This document shows, piece after piece, positions 46,670 to 56,028 of a stretch of 64,000 bases of DNA (position 1 is its first letter; each line of letters begins with the position of its first letter). The notes under the pieces were generated by a model. That model was not told the origin of the DNA. It worked only from the letters and a program-made list of their open reading frames with translations, and ran no database searches. The stretch lies in NCBI RefSeq assembly GCF_003057615.1, contig NZ_QAFW01000007.1, forward strand, positions 1 through 64,000, read 5' to 3'. Source of the stretch: Metalysinibacillus jejuensis (GTDB lineage Bacteria; Bacillota; Bacilli; Bacillales_A; Planococcaceae). Both the position numbers and the translations under genes were made by a program.

Positions 46670-47469
46670 TATAATTTCTCCTTTATACGTTCAAAATTTT
46701 GATGTAACCCTTTTACTGTGTGCGCGTCTGACCCGAACACAAGGGGGACACCGAGTGATTTAGCGAATGTAATCATTTCATAGGGCGGATAGGGTTCTAA
46801 ACAATCAGGTTTTGAAAGACCGGCGCTATTAACATCGAGCTCCCACTCATGGGTCTTCATTAAGCGTAAAATATGTTCAATTTGTTTAGTGTCATCAATG
46901 GTCTCCTCAAATGAAAGCTGAAATTTATGAACGAGTGTAGGATGGCCAATGCGCTTAGGGCGATAGGGTCCTAAATCAGTTAAAATTGATTTTTCAACAG
47001 TAGCGTAATATAGGTCGTATACCGCTTGGTAGCTACCAACTTCAAGCGCGAATTGTGAAAATACTTCTGCCGAAAAATCAATGCAAGTATAGGTGTTTTT
47101 ATGACGCAAAAAATGTACAGATAGTATAGCATCATCGAGTTGGCTACCATACGTTGTTAAAAAGTCTTTTGTTTGTTGTTCAAAACCTTCAATGAAGTCG
47201 ACTTCTAAACCGCATAGGATAGTAATATCATTTTGATATTGATGTTTTATGGTTGAGATAGCGTGGAAATAGTCTTCTAATAATTCAAGTTTCATTCCGC
47301 TATCCTGTTCAGGCGTAGGGTCAACAAAGCCTGGTGGGAGGGGGGCGTGTTCAGTAAATGAAATTTCGGTAAAGCCGGATTTAATCGCTTTTTCTACATA
47401 GTCTTGTAACGCATCTTGAGATCCATGAGGGCAAAATGGCGTATGAATATGTTTATCTTGCTTTAGCAT
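46669..47469 (-). CDS. hisJ: Histidinol-phosphatase, PHP family
   Basis: A 266-residue PHP phosphoesterase that dephosphorylates histidinol phosphate in histidine synthesis. Metal ligands: DKHIHTPFCPHG at the start, SFTEHAP, GLEVDFIEG, and GSDAHTVKGL at the end. The ATG six codons inside the open frame follows AAAGG; the first ATG has none. It is first in a two-gene unit with msrC. Confidence 0.87.
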   Translation of the reverse strand: MLKQDKHIHTPFCPHGSQDALQDYVEKAIKSGFTEISFTEHAPLPPGFVDPTPEQDSGMKLELLEDYFHAISTIKHQYQNDITILCGLEVDFIEGFEQQTKDFLTTYGSQLDDAILSVHFLRHKNTYTCIDFSAEVFSQFALEVGSYQAVYDLYYATVEKSILTDLGPYRPKRIGHPTLVHKFQLSFEETIDDTKQIEHILRLMKTHEWELDVNSAGLSKPDCLEPYPPYEMITFAKSLGVPLVFGSDAHTVKGLHQNFERIKEKL

Positions 47470-47531
47470 AACGACACAACCTTTCATTGAATTAGACGTT
47501 TTATTTAAAAAAGCCTACAAATTAACGTGCG

Positions 47532-47552
47532 TTAGTATATAATGTATACTAA
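47532..47552. promoter_or_regulatory. Perfect inverted repeat between hisJ and ezrA
   Basis: TTAGTATA-N5-TATACTAA is an 8-bp perfect inverted repeat that contains a TATAAT on the plus strand (47538-47543). It sits between divergent genes and could be an operator over a promoter. Confidence 0.45.
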
Positions 47553-47624
47553 ACTTATTGTATAGTAAAAATTTGAAGTATAAAACCTAAAATGAAGAAC
47601 AGGAATTAGATTAGGAGGCTTACG

Positions 47625-49325
47625 ATGCAGTATATCATCATTCCCATTGTCATACTACTCGTTATCATATTCGTACTATTACAGCAGCAACGCAAACATC
47701 GCAGAATTTTACAAGTATTAGAGTTGCAAAAAGAAGAAATGCAACATAAACCGATTAACGAGGAGTTAACAAAAGTAAAAGCATTAAATATGCATGGCCA
47801 AACAGAAGAAATGTTTGACCGCTGGCGCCAAATGAATGATGAGATTAAAGTAAATTATGTAAAAGATATTAATGAATTACTTTATGACATTGAAGACCAT
47901 ATTCGTGCTTTTAAATTTAAAAAAGCAACGGCTCTCGAAGAAGAGATTAAAGAGTATTTAAAGCGCGCAACAGAAAGCCAAAATAAAATTGTAGAAGAGC
48001 TTAACGATTTAATTGGTAGTGAAGAGAAAAACCGCGTTGAAATAGAAGTGTTAAATGAAAAGTACAAAGGGGCGCGCAAAACATTACTAGCGCATCAACA
48101 TGCGTTTGGCGATGCGCTACCTGCACTAGAAGAGCGCTTAGAAGAATTTACACCTAAAAGTGAACGCTTTGCTGAATTAACTGAGCAAGGTAATTATTTA
48201 GAAGCACGTGAACTTGTAGAACAGCTACACGTTGAGAGTGAAGACTTTTTAAAGCTTTTGCAAGATATTCCTACATTAATTACAGACGTACAAACGAATA
48301 TTCCGACGGCGCTCACAGAAATTCGTGCAGGATATGCGGAGATGGAAGGGCAAGGGTATTACTTACGCCACCTTGAGCTGTTAGAAGCATTTGAACAAGT
48401 AGAAGAAGAAATTATAACGATTAAAAAAGATATGAAAAACTTAGAGCTCGACACGATTCGTCAGCGTATAGAAGACTTAAATGAAACGATTGATTACTTT
48501 TATGATGTGCTAGAAAATGAAGTAATGGCAAAGCAATATTTAGATCAACATTGCGACGGGATGTTTGGCAAAATTACGAAGCTACAACAAGGATTACGTC
48601 ATACGATTGAAGAAGCGGAGTATGTGCAACAAAGCTATCATCTCTCAGAAGAAGAGGCGGATATTCCTCGTGAATGTTTACGTCAACTTGATTTATTGCA
48701 AAAGCGCTATGATTTAGTAGCGATGCAAGTAAGGGAAGGCAAGTCCGCTTACTCTAGTTTACGTGAAGAGTTGCAAACGATTGAGCTTGCGGTAGGTAAA
48801 ACAATGAATGTACACGAAACGTTTTCAAAGCGCATGAAAAATTTACGTGTAGATGAAGAGCAAGCGCGTCAACGCTTAGAAGTTATTGAACGCAATTTAC
48901 AAGAAACAGAACGCATGTTACATAAGGCTAATATGCCTGGTATACCTGTACAACTTCAAACATCATTAGAAGAAGTAGCAGAGCGTATTTATGTCGTGCA
49001 TGAAGGATTGCGTCAAGTACCTTTAAATATGACAGACGTCTTAGAAAAAGTAACGACTGCTGAAACGTATATGCAACAAGTTCGACAAACAGCAGAGCAA
49101 CTTATTAAGGATGTATTAATGATTGAGCGCACGATTCAATATGGCAATCGTTACCGCGCTACACATAGCACACTTGATGAGCGTCTCACTGAGGCTGAAC
49201 AAGCATTTGTTAAAGCGGAATATACGAAAGCACTTGACGAAGCAAGTGCTGCGGTAGAAGAAGCTGAACCTGGGGCAAGTGAAAAAGTACAACAGCTCGT
49301 AATGCGAGACTTACAAAATATTTAA
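47625..49325 (+). CDS. ezrA: Septation ring formation regulator EzrA
   Basis: A 566-residue protein with one N-terminal membrane segment (about 2-20) and a long spectrin-like coiled coil inside the cell. EzrA bends FtsZ ring dynamics and links division to PBP1. AGGAGG precedes the ATG. Length and place (hisJ-ezrA-nifZ) match B. subtilis. Confidence 0.92.
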   Translation: MQYIIIPIVILLVIIFVLLQQQRKHRRILQVLELQKEEMQHKPINEELTKVKALNMHGQTEEMFDRWRQMNDEIKVNYVKDINELLYDIEDHIRAFKFKKATALEEEIKEYLKRATESQNKIVEELNDLIGSEEKNRVEIEVLNEKYKGARKTLLAHQHAFGDALPALEERLEEFTPKSERFAELTEQGNYLEARELVEQLHVESEDFLKLLQDIPTLITDVQTNIPTALTEIRAGYAEMEGQGYYLRHLELLEAFEQVEEEIITIKKDMKNLELDTIRQRIEDLNETIDYFYDVLENEVMAKQYLDQHCDGMFGKITKLQQGLRHTIEEAEYVQQSYHLSEEEADIPRECLRQLDLLQKRYDLVAMQVREGKSAYSSLREELQTIELAVGKTMNVHETFSKRMKNLRVDEEQARQRLEVIERNLQETERMLHKANMPGIPVQLQTSLEEVAERIYVVHEGLRQVPLNMTDVLEKVTTAETYMQQVRQTAEQLIKDVLMIERTIQYGNRYRATHSTLDERLTEAEQAFVKAEYTKALDEASAAVEEAEPGASEKVQQLVMRDLQNI

Positions 49326-49362
49326 CGGTGTACGCTGACCATAAAAAGCGTTATAATGGTTG

Positions 49363-49389
49363 AGGCTATCCAAATCGGGTAGCCTTTTT
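49363..49389 (+). terminator. Terminator of ezrA
   Basis: AGGCTATCC (49363-49371), loop AAATC, GGGTAGCCT (49377-49385), then Ts. Confidence 0.8.
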
Positions 49390-49419
49390 CATGTTAAATT
49401 TTATTAAGGAATGATATGG

Positions 49420-50562
49420 ATGATTTACTTTGATAATAGTGCAACAACTCAACCGCTCCCTGATGTGTTACAAGCATTTGTAACAATCAATGAGCGTTAC
49501 TATGCTAACCCCTCCTCCATCCATGAGAGAGGTGTAGAAGCCAACGCTTTACTAACACGAGCGCGTGAACAGATTGCTACGCTTATCCAAACTGAAGCGT
49601 CTCGCGTTATTTTTACGTCAGGTGGTACAGAATCTAATAACTTGGCGATTTTTGGTGTAACAGCGAGTACACAACATATCGGTAAACATGTGATTACGAC
49701 AGCTATTGAGCACCCGTCTGTAGGCGAGGCAATGAAACGCTTAGAAAAAGAAGGGTATGATATTACGTATTTACCTGTAGATGCACAAGGTGTGGTAGCG
49801 CTTAACGATGTAAAGCAAGCGTTACGTAAAGATACAGTACTCGTTAGCATTATGCATGTAAACAATGAGATGGGCGCGGTACAGCCGATTGAAGCTTTCG
49901 CTCGCTTGATTCATGAAGAAAGCCGTGCACACTTTCATGTCGACGCTGTGCAAAGTTATGGCAAGTTACCCGTGCATTTTAATGGAGATGCAGGTCCTGA
50001 TAGTATCGCTATTTCAGCGCATAAGATTCATGCGTTAAAAGGAACGGGGCTAATCGCCTTTCGAAAACAACCTATGTTGACAGCGCAAATCGTAGGAGGG
50101 GGACAAGAGTTTGGTAAGCGTAGTGGTACAGTAGCTGTCGCGCAAAATGTAGTATTTGCTAAGGCGATGCGCATTGCCTTCGATGAACGCGAGCAACATT
50201 TTGCAAACTATCTTAAATGGCGTCACCATATCGTAGCGACGTTACTCCAACTACCAGACGTTAAAGTAATTTCTACTAAGCAAGGCGCCCCGCATATCAT
50301 TACCTTTAGTGTAGCGCATTTACGCGGCGAAATTTTAGTTAATGCTTTGCAAGATAAGGGTTTAATTGTTTCTACTTCAAGCGCTTGTTCTTCAAAACAA
50401 CAACAGACAAGCCATGTTATTACAGCATTAGCCATTGAGCCTGCTTACCGAGAAGGTGTCGTGCGTATGAGTTTAGGCGCATTGACAACAGAGCAACAAG
50501 TAATGGAAGCAACTGCTATTTTACGCGCAGTTATTACAACAATAAAAGGAGCATCACTATGA
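49420..50562 (+). CDS. nifZ: Cysteine desulfurase, NifZ type
   Basis: A 380-residue class V PLP enzyme that takes sulfur from cysteine. The PLP lysine is in SISAHKIHALKGTG and the persulfide cysteine in STSSACSSKQQ. In B. subtilis NifZ hands sulfur to ThiI for 4-thiouridine in tRNA; the overlap with thiI (ATGA) supports this. AAGGA lies ten bases before ATG 49420; ATG 49411 abuts that site and is unlikely. Confidence 0.9.
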   Translation: MIYFDNSATTQPLPDVLQAFVTINERYYANPSSIHERGVEANALLTRAREQIATLIQTEASRVIFTSGGTESNNLAIFGVTASTQHIGKHVITTAIEHPSVGEAMKRLEKEGYDITYLPVDAQGVVALNDVKQALRKDTVLVSIMHVNNEMGAVQPIEAFARLIHEESRAHFHVDAVQSYGKLPVHFNGDAGPDSIAISAHKIHALKGTGLIAFRKQPMLTAQIVGGGQEFGKRSGTVAVAQNVVFAKAMRIAFDEREQHFANYLKWRHHIVATLLQLPDVKVISTKQGAPHIITFSVAHLRGEILVNALQDKGLIVSTSSACSSKQQQTSHVITALAIEPAYREGVVRMSLGALTTEQQVMEATAILRAVITTIKGASL

Positions 50563-51767
50563 TTTGGAAAGAGATTTTAATTCGCTACGGTGAACTATCA
50601 ACAAAAGGAAAAAACAAAATGGACTTTATTCGCCGCTTGCGCGAAAATATTCGTTATTCTACCGCTGATTTAGGCCACTTGACGATTCGTACAGAACATG
50701 ATCGCATGTTTATTGCACTAGATAATGAGGAAATGAAAGATGCGCTCGTAGAACGTTTACAACACGTATTTGGCATCCAGTCGTTTAGCCCCGTAGCAGC
50801 ATGTGGCAAAGATATTGAAGAAATGAAACAATTAGCAAAAGACGTGATGAAGCAGTATGAAGACCAAACGTATACCTTTAAAGTAGAAGTGAAGCGTACG
50901 GACAAAAAATTTCCGCTTGAGTCACATGCTTTACAGCGTGTAATTGGTGCAACTGTGCTGAGCACGTACCCTAATTTAAAAGCGCAGATGCGTAAGCCGC
51001 AAATTGAAATGCGTGTGGAAGTACGCATGGATGCTGTCTATATTATGGCGCAAGTCATTCAAGGTGCTGGTGGTATGCCAATCGGTTCTAATGGCCGCTC
51101 GGTACTTATGCTGTCAGGTGGTATCGATAGCCCGGTAGCGGGTTACCTTATGATGAAGCGCGGTGTACGCCTAGATGCTGTACATTTCTTTAGCCCACCT
51201 TATACGAGCGATAATTCGCTAGAAAAAGTAAAAGACTTAGCAAAAGAGCTAACGAAATTTGGTGCTAATGTACGTCTGCATGTTATTCTTTTTACAGAAA
51301 TTCAATTGCAAATAAAGGAAGATGTACCGGAGAATATGTCAATGACAGCTACGCGTCGTATGATGTTACGTGCTGTTGATAAAGTACGTGAAGATATTAA
51401 TGCGTTAGCGATTGTTACCGGTGAGAGTTTAGGGCAAGTAGCGAGTCAAACGTTAGATAGTTTAACGGCGATTAATGATGTAACGACAACGCCAATCCTA
51501 CGTCCGCTCATTGCTTATGATAAACTAGATATTATTGATATCGCACAACAGATTGGCACGTATGAAACATCAATTCGTCCTTATGAAGATTGCTGCACCA
51601 TCTTTACGCCGGCCAACCCTAAAACAAAACCAAAGGTAGAGAAGGTTGCGCATTATGAAGAACGTAGTGATTATGAAGTTTTACTAGACCGTGCTGTTAA
51701 AAACCGCGAAATCTATGTTTACCCTGAGAAAAAGAAAGTTGAAGACAAATTTGCTGACTTATTATAA
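50559..51767 (+). CDS. thiI: tRNA 4-thiouridine synthetase ThiI
   Basis: A 402-residue enzyme with an N-terminal ferredoxin-like and THUMP region (about 60-165), then a PP-loop ATPase (MLSGGIDSPVAGYLMMKRG). It adenylates U8 of tRNA and inserts sulfur. As in other Bacillota it lacks the C-terminal rhodanese domain; sulfur comes from NifZ next door. Coupled to nifZ by a four-base overlap. Confidence 0.93.
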   Translation: MIWKEILIRYGELSTKGKNKMDFIRRLRENIRYSTADLGHLTIRTEHDRMFIALDNEEMKDALVERLQHVFGIQSFSPVAACGKDIEEMKQLAKDVMKQYEDQTYTFKVEVKRTDKKFPLESHALQRVIGATVLSTYPNLKAQMRKPQIEMRVEVRMDAVYIMAQVIQGAGGMPIGSNGRSVLMLSGGIDSPVAGYLMMKRGVRLDAVHFFSPPYTSDNSLEKVKDLAKELTKFGANVRLHVILFTEIQLQIKEDVPENMSMTATRRMMLRAVDKVREDINALAIVTGESLGQVASQTLDSLTAINDVTTTPILRPLIAYDKLDIIDIAQQIGTYETSIRPYEDCCTIFTPANPKTKPKVEKVAHYEERSDYEVLLDRAVKNREIYVYPEKKKVEDKFADLL

Positions 51768-51779
51768 GGAGGAGATAGG

Positions 51780-52787
51780 ATGAACCCGAAAAGATGGACG
51801 GCACTCATTATTGCATTAGTACTTTTTGTTGTATCTATTGGTGTCAATACCGTAATATTTGCATTAAAAACGACGATTTCAGCTAATGCTGATGCGATTA
51901 TTGAAGAGCAATCACAAAAAGCACCTACTAAAGTTATGCTAGCGGGCGATGCTAGTAAGAAAATTGCTTATCTAAAAGTTGATGGCACAATTCAAAATGT
52001 AGAAACAGGCGCTTTTGCCATAGGTTATAATCATAAAAACTTTTTAGCGCAACTTGAAGCTGTTAAAAATGATGACACTATTAAAGGTGTAGTATTGTAC
52101 GTTAATTCACCAGGTGGTGGCGTTATTGAATCGGCTGAAATTCGTAAAAAAATTATTGAGATGAAAGAAGCGCGTGACATTCCGGTTTATGTAACGATGG
52201 GAGCAATGGCCGCATCAGGTGGCTACTATATTTCTGCACCTGCAGATAAAATTTTTGCTATGCAAGAAACGATTACAGGTTCAATCGGTGTCATTATGCA
52301 AACAATTAATTATCAAGAACTAGCGAAAAAGATTGGCGTACGCTATGAAAACTTCCAGTCAGGTGAACATAAAGATATGTTAAGCCCAATGCGTCAAGTT
52401 ACGCCAGAAGAACGCGCTATGATGCAAGAGATGATTAATGAATCATATGAGACATTCGTTGATATTATTGAAGAAGGTCGTGGCATGAAAGAAGCAGACG
52501 TGAAGAAAGTAGCCGATGGTCGTATTATGAGCGGTACACAAGCGATTAAAGCAGGTTTAGTTGATGAGATTGCAGATAGCGAACAAGTTATAAAAGCGAT
52601 GCGTACAGATTTTGACTTGCAAGATGCACAAGTTATTGAGTTTACAGATCCCGCAACAAATTGGCGCTCATTATTTGGCATGAAAGCAGCGGAGGTTTTT
52701 GGACCGTCGCTAGAAGAGCGATTTATGATGAAAATGTTAACGAACCATAATACACCGCAAATGATGTACTTATACGGGGATAACTAA
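51780..52787 (+). CDS. sppA: Signal peptide peptidase SppA
   Basis: A 335-residue membrane serine protease with one N-terminal membrane segment (about 8-30), which degrades leftover signal peptides. The catalytic Ser is Ser146 in GAMAASGGYYIS and the Lys is Lys198 in SGEHKDMLSP, matching the Ser/Lys dyad of B. subtilis SppA. AAGGAGGAG precedes the ATG, 12 bases after thiI. Confidence 0.93.
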   Translation: MNPKRWTALIIALVLFVVSIGVNTVIFALKTTISANADAIIEEQSQKAPTKVMLAGDASKKIAYLKVDGTIQNVETGAFAIGYNHKNFLAQLEAVKNDDTIKGVVLYVNSPGGGVIESAEIRKKIIEMKEARDIPVYVTMGAMAASGGYYISAPADKIFAMQETITGSIGVIMQTINYQELAKKIGVRYENFQSGEHKDMLSPMRQVTPEERAMMQEMINESYETFVDIIEEGRGMKEADVKKVADGRIMSGTQAIKAGLVDEIADSEQVIKAMRTDFDLQDAQVIEFTDPATNWRSLFGMKAAEVFGPSLEERFMMKMLTNHNTPQMMYLYGDN

Positions 52788-52800
52788 AGGGGGGAGTACT

Positions 52801-53289
52801 ATGATAAATGAAACAGACTTATCTTATGTTGAGGCACCGATGGTAGCACATGAACAATATGTAGCAAAAGAAGCAGGTTTTTGGATTCGCTTTTTTGCCT
52901 TCATCTTTGATAATCTCGTTATTACAGCCTTAATTGGTTTACTCGTAAATCCTGTATTTTATCTGTTAGGCTTATCATTTGATAGTAGTGCTTGGTATGC
53001 ACCAATCACAGTGTTATCTGCAATAGTATATTACGGTTATTTTGTAGGGATGACATTTGTGTTCCAGCAGACACTTGGTAAAATGGTTTTCGGTTTACGT
53101 GTGATCAAATTAGATGAGACGAAGCCTACGCTACTTGATATTTTATTCCGAGAGTGGATTGGCCGTTTCATTAGTAATTTTATACTTTTACTCTATGTAT
53201 TCGTAGCTATTTTACCTAAACATCAAGGGCTACACGATTATTTTGCAGAGACGTATGTCATACATGAGGGCGTTTATACAAAGCAGTAA
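52801..53289 (+). CDS. yteJ: RDD-family membrane protein YteJ
   Basis: A 162-residue protein with an RDD domain: the Arg in EAGFWIRFFAFIFDNLV and three membrane segments, plus LGKMVFGLRVIKLDE. In B. subtilis YteJ modulates SppA activity together with SppA as one operon; the same pairing is seen here, 13 bases apart. AAAGGGGGGAG precedes the ATG. Confidence 0.88.
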   Translation: MINETDLSYVEAPMVAHEQYVAKEAGFWIRFFAFIFDNLVITALIGLLVNPVFYLLGLSFDSSAWYAPITVLSAIVYYGYFVGMTFVFQQTLGKMVFGLRVIKLDETKPTLLDILFREWIGRFISNFILLLYVFVAILPKHQGLHDYFAETYVIHEGVYTKQ

Positions 53290-53362
53290 GACGATGCTTT
53301 GTAAGCGTCAAAGCTTCTATGATGTGATATGATAAAAAAACAGAATGAAGGAGGTCATTATA

Positions 53363-53866
53363 ATGGCGAAAATTACATTTAAAAATAACCCTGTAACACT
53401 TTTAGGCAATGAGGTAAAGGTAGGGGAGCAAGCACCTGATTTTACAGTATTAGCGAATGATTTATCTCCAGTGACATTAGCAGATTCACAAGGTAAAGTA
53501 CGTTTAATTAGTGTAGTACCTTCTTTAGATACAGGCGTTTGTGATGCACAAACACGTAAGTTTAACGAAGCGGCAGCAGAACTTGGTGACAATGTAATCA
53601 TTTATACAGTATCTGTTGACTTACCATTTGCGCAAAAGCGTTGGTGCGGTGCAGCGGGTATCGATGCTGTACAAACCGTTTCAGATCACCGCGATTTATC
53701 ATTTGGTAAAGCATATGGTGTAGCAATCGAAGAATTACGTTTATTAGCACGTGCTGTGTTTGTTGTTGATACGCAAGGCAAAGTAACGTATGCCGAATAT
53801 GTAAAAGAAGCGACAGACCATCCAAATTACGATGCTGCAATTGAAGCAGTGAAAGCTTTAGCATAA
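53363..53866 (+). CDS. tpx: Thiol peroxidase Tpx
   Basis: A 167-residue atypical 2-Cys peroxiredoxin that removes hydroperoxides with thioredoxin. The peroxidatic Cys60 is in [12 protein letters not shown] and the resolving Cys95 in [16 protein letters not shown] lies before ATG 53363; an ATG six codons earlier is upstream of that site. Confidence 0.95.
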   Translation: MAKITFKNNPVTLLGNEVKVGEQAPDFTVLANDLSPVTLADSQGKVRLISVVPSLDTGVCDAQTRKFNEAAAELGDNVIIYTVSVDLPFAQKRWCGAAGIDAVQTVSDHRDLSFGKAYGVAIEELRLLARAVFVVDTQGKVTYAEYVKEATDHPNYDAAIEAVKALA

Positions 53867-53872
53867 AATTTT

Positions 53873-53911
53873 AGCTGTTTAGCGGCAATAAGCTAAACAG
53901 CTTTATTTTTT
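53873..53911 (+). terminator. Terminator of tpx
   Basis: AGCTGTTTAGC (53873-53883) pairs with GCTAAACAGCT (53892-53902), then TTATTTTTT. Confidence 0.85.
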
Positions 53912-53927
53912 GAAAGGACGTTGACGC

Positions 53928-54842
53928 ATGGAAACGATGGAACGATTATTTGCTGCGATTAATGATAGAGCGGAGCATTTTACTACGCAAGATATGAGTT
54001 ATTTAGAAGGTGTGCTAGCGGCGTTAGACGAGGCATTAGAAGGCAAGCAAGCTTTACCGATAGCACAAGCAACGAAGGATGATATTAGAAAAGCTGTGCA
54101 GATTGCCGTCTTGAAGGGGATGCGTAAATCAGCGCAACCGAACCATCAAATGACACCTGATACATTAGGCTTTCTCGTTGGTTATTTAGTAGAGCAATTT
54201 TTCCCGCAGTCAGAAAAAATTACAGTGCTTGACTTAGCTTTAGGCACAGGGAATTTATTATTTACCATTATGAATATGGTTGATCGCGTAGAAGCTACTG
54301 GCATTGAAATAGATGAACTACTCATCCATTTAGCGTCAGCTACGGCAGAACTACTTGAACACCCCGTTACATTGTATCGTCAAGATGCGCTAGAAAAACT
54401 GTTAGTAGCTCCTGTAGATGCGGTTGTCTGTGATTTACCTGTTGGTTATTATCCAAATGAAGAAGTAGCGCTTGATTATGAGCTATGTGCACCAGAAGGT
54501 ATGAGCTATGCCCATCATTTATTTATCGAACAAGCGATGAATTATGTAAAAGAGGGCGGCTATGCGTTCTTTTTAATCCCTGCCACATTATTTGAGTCAG
54601 AACAAGCAGCACAGCTGCATAAATATATAAAGTCTCACGCATGGATACAGGCGGTTATTCAGTTGCCTGATGGTATGTTTACGAGCCGTGCACATGAAAA
54701 AAGTTTGTTGATTTTACAAAAGCAACATGCAGAGATGCGTGCACCTAAAGAGGTGTTGTTAGCTAAAGTGCCGAGTTTACAAAATAAAAATGCCCTTAGC
54801 CTATTCTTCGAAAAAGTGAAGATTTGGCAAGAGCAAAAGTAA
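53928..54842 (+). CDS. ytxK: YtxK SAM-dependent methyltransferase
   Basis: A 304-residue class I methyltransferase resembling N6-adenine DNA methylases. SAM motif I is LDLALGTGNLLFTIMN; motif IV is VVCDLPVGYY, where adenine methylases have N/D-PPY, so the catalytic Pro-Pro is not standard. Substrate unknown. AAAGGA precedes the ATG. B. subtilis has ackA directly after it; here two usp genes on the other strand follow. Confidence 0.85.
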   Translation: METMERLFAAINDRAEHFTTQDMSYLEGVLAALDEALEGKQALPIAQATKDDIRKAVQIAVLKGMRKSAQPNHQMTPDTLGFLVGYLVEQFFPQSEKITVLDLALGTGNLLFTIMNMVDRVEATGIEIDELLIHLASATAELLEHPVTLYRQDALEKLLVAPVDAVVCDLPVGYYPNEEVALDYELCAPEGMSYAHHLFIEQAMNYVKEGGYAFFLIPATLFESEQAAQLHKYIKSHAWIQAVIQLPDGMFTSRAHEKSLLILQKQHAEMRAPKEVLLAKVPSLQNKNALSLFFEKVKIWQEQK

Positions 54843-54870
54843 AAAGGATGTGCCGCGGCACATCCTTTTT
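54841..54870. terminator. Bidirectional terminator between ytxK and usp
   Basis: A 30-base perfect palindrome: AAAAAGGATGTGCC, then GC, then its complement. T runs on both strands. Confidence 0.92.
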
Positions 54871-54875
54871 ATGTA

Positions 54876-55325
54876 TTACTTTTCAGGCGTACGGATTACA
54901 AGTACGTCACATTTCGCAGAGCGAACGATTGCTTCAGATACTGAACCAATTAAAAAGCGTTCAACAGCGTTAAGACCTGTTGCACCACAGATAATTAAAT
55001 CTGCTTCTACTAAGTTTGAAAGTTCTTTCGTGATGATATTTTTAGGCGCACCATATTCAACGATTAAGTTAACTTGGTCTACACCTTCAGCAGCAGCTTC
55101 TTCTTTATAGCCAGCAAGAAGTTTGTCTGAATTTTCTTTTGCACGTTGAGCGATTGAACGGTCATATGCTTCAACTGCTGCAAAAGAACGTGTGTCAATA
55201 ACGTTAACAAGGTGAATTGTAGAACCTGGGTTACGTTTTGCCACATCGATTGATTTACGGAATGCGTAGTGAGCTTCAGGAGATCCATCAACTGCAACTA
55301 CAATGTTTTGATAATTATTAGCCAT
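54876..55325 (-). CDS. Universal stress protein, UspA family (first copy)
   Basis: A 149-residue Usp with the ATP-binding motif G-2x-G-9x-G-S visible in GATGLNAVERFLIGSVSEA, so it belongs to the ATP-binding subgroup. The N-terminal VVAVDGSPEAHYAF holds the conserved Asp. GAGGAGG precedes the ATG. It shares the same architecture as the next gene and is probably its duplicate. Confidence 0.9.
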   Translation of the reverse strand: MANNYQNIVVAVDGSPEAHYAFRKSIDVAKRNPGSTIHLVNVIDTRSFAAVEAYDRSIAQRAKENSDKLLAGYKEEAAAEGVDQVNLIVEYGAPKNIITKELSNLVEADLIICGATGLNAVERFLIGSVSEAIVRSAKCDVLVIRTPEK

Positions 55326-55355
55326 TAAAATTACCTCCTCTATGTTTATACCTTG

Positions 55356-55364
55356 ATTATACCA
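55356..55364 (-). promoter_or_regulatory. Extended -10 promoter of the first usp gene
   Basis: On the minus strand TGGTATAAT, a perfect -10 with the TGn extension. Confidence 0.6.
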
Positions 55365-55448
55365 AATGATTCGTTAAAGGAAATAGTCCTGTCAGAAAAT
55401 TTTTAAAAAAACACTAATAATGCATCGAAAGTGTCATAACTTTGTTCG

Positions 55449-55871
55449 TTAATTGCGCACAATGAGAACATCACAAGGAGCATAGCGAACGATTGCCTCT
55501 GATACTGACCCGAACCACAGACGTTCTACAGCATTCATTCCTGTAGCGCCACAAATAATTAAGTCTGCTTCAAAAGTTAGTGCTACTTTTTTAGGAATAC
55601 AATGCTTTGGTGCGCCGTACTCCAAAGCAACAGTAACATTAGATAAGCCTTCATTTACAGCTTTCATTTTATAATCTGCTAAAACGAGTAAGGCTTTTTC
55701 TTGGATGTTTTGTAAGTACAGTTCAATCGCCGCATTTTGTTTTGTATCAATGGCATGGACGATGTGTAAAGCAGCATCATTACGTTTAGCGATAGCTACT
55801 GCTTTATCTAAAGCGCGATCGGCAGCTGATGAACCGTCAACTGCAACGATAATTTTATGATAACTTTGCAT
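55449..55871 (-). CDS. Universal stress protein, UspA family (second copy)
   Basis: A 140-residue Usp closely related to the first copy: VVAVDGSSAADRALDKA at the start and GATGMNAVERLWFGSVSEA with the same ATP motif. Many substitutions between the two suggest an old tandem duplication. AAAGGAGG precedes the ATG. A weak ACACT/AGTGT hairpin with Ts at 55405-55434 may end this transcript, so each copy has its own promoter. Confidence 0.9.
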   Translation of the reverse strand: MQSYHKIIVAVDGSSAADRALDKAVAIAKRNDAALHIVHAIDTKQNAAIELYLQNIQEKALLVLADYKMKAVNEGLSNVTVALEYGAPKHCIPKKVALTFEADLIICGATGMNAVERLWFGSVSEAIVRYAPCDVLIVRN

Positions 55872-55899
55872 AGGAAGAGCCTCCTTTATATTTACTAGT

Positions 55900-55908
55900 A
55901 GTATAGCA
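55900..55908 (-). promoter_or_regulatory. Extended -10 promoter of the second usp gene
   Basis: On the minus strand TGCTATACT, a TGn-extended -10. Confidence 0.5.
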
Positions 55909-56028
55909 AATTATTGCTTTCAAAAAATGAGGAAGAATTTTCAGAAAAAATTTGCTAAAATAGAGAAGTAGCTTATAACCTCTTGTCACAGTGTGTAGAC
56001 AAGTATGTTAAGGAAGGGAGAAAAGAAA

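Noticed and set aside
53290-53344. Terminator between yteJ and tpx
   Set aside because: A GACG/CGTC pairing exists but has mismatches and no T tract.
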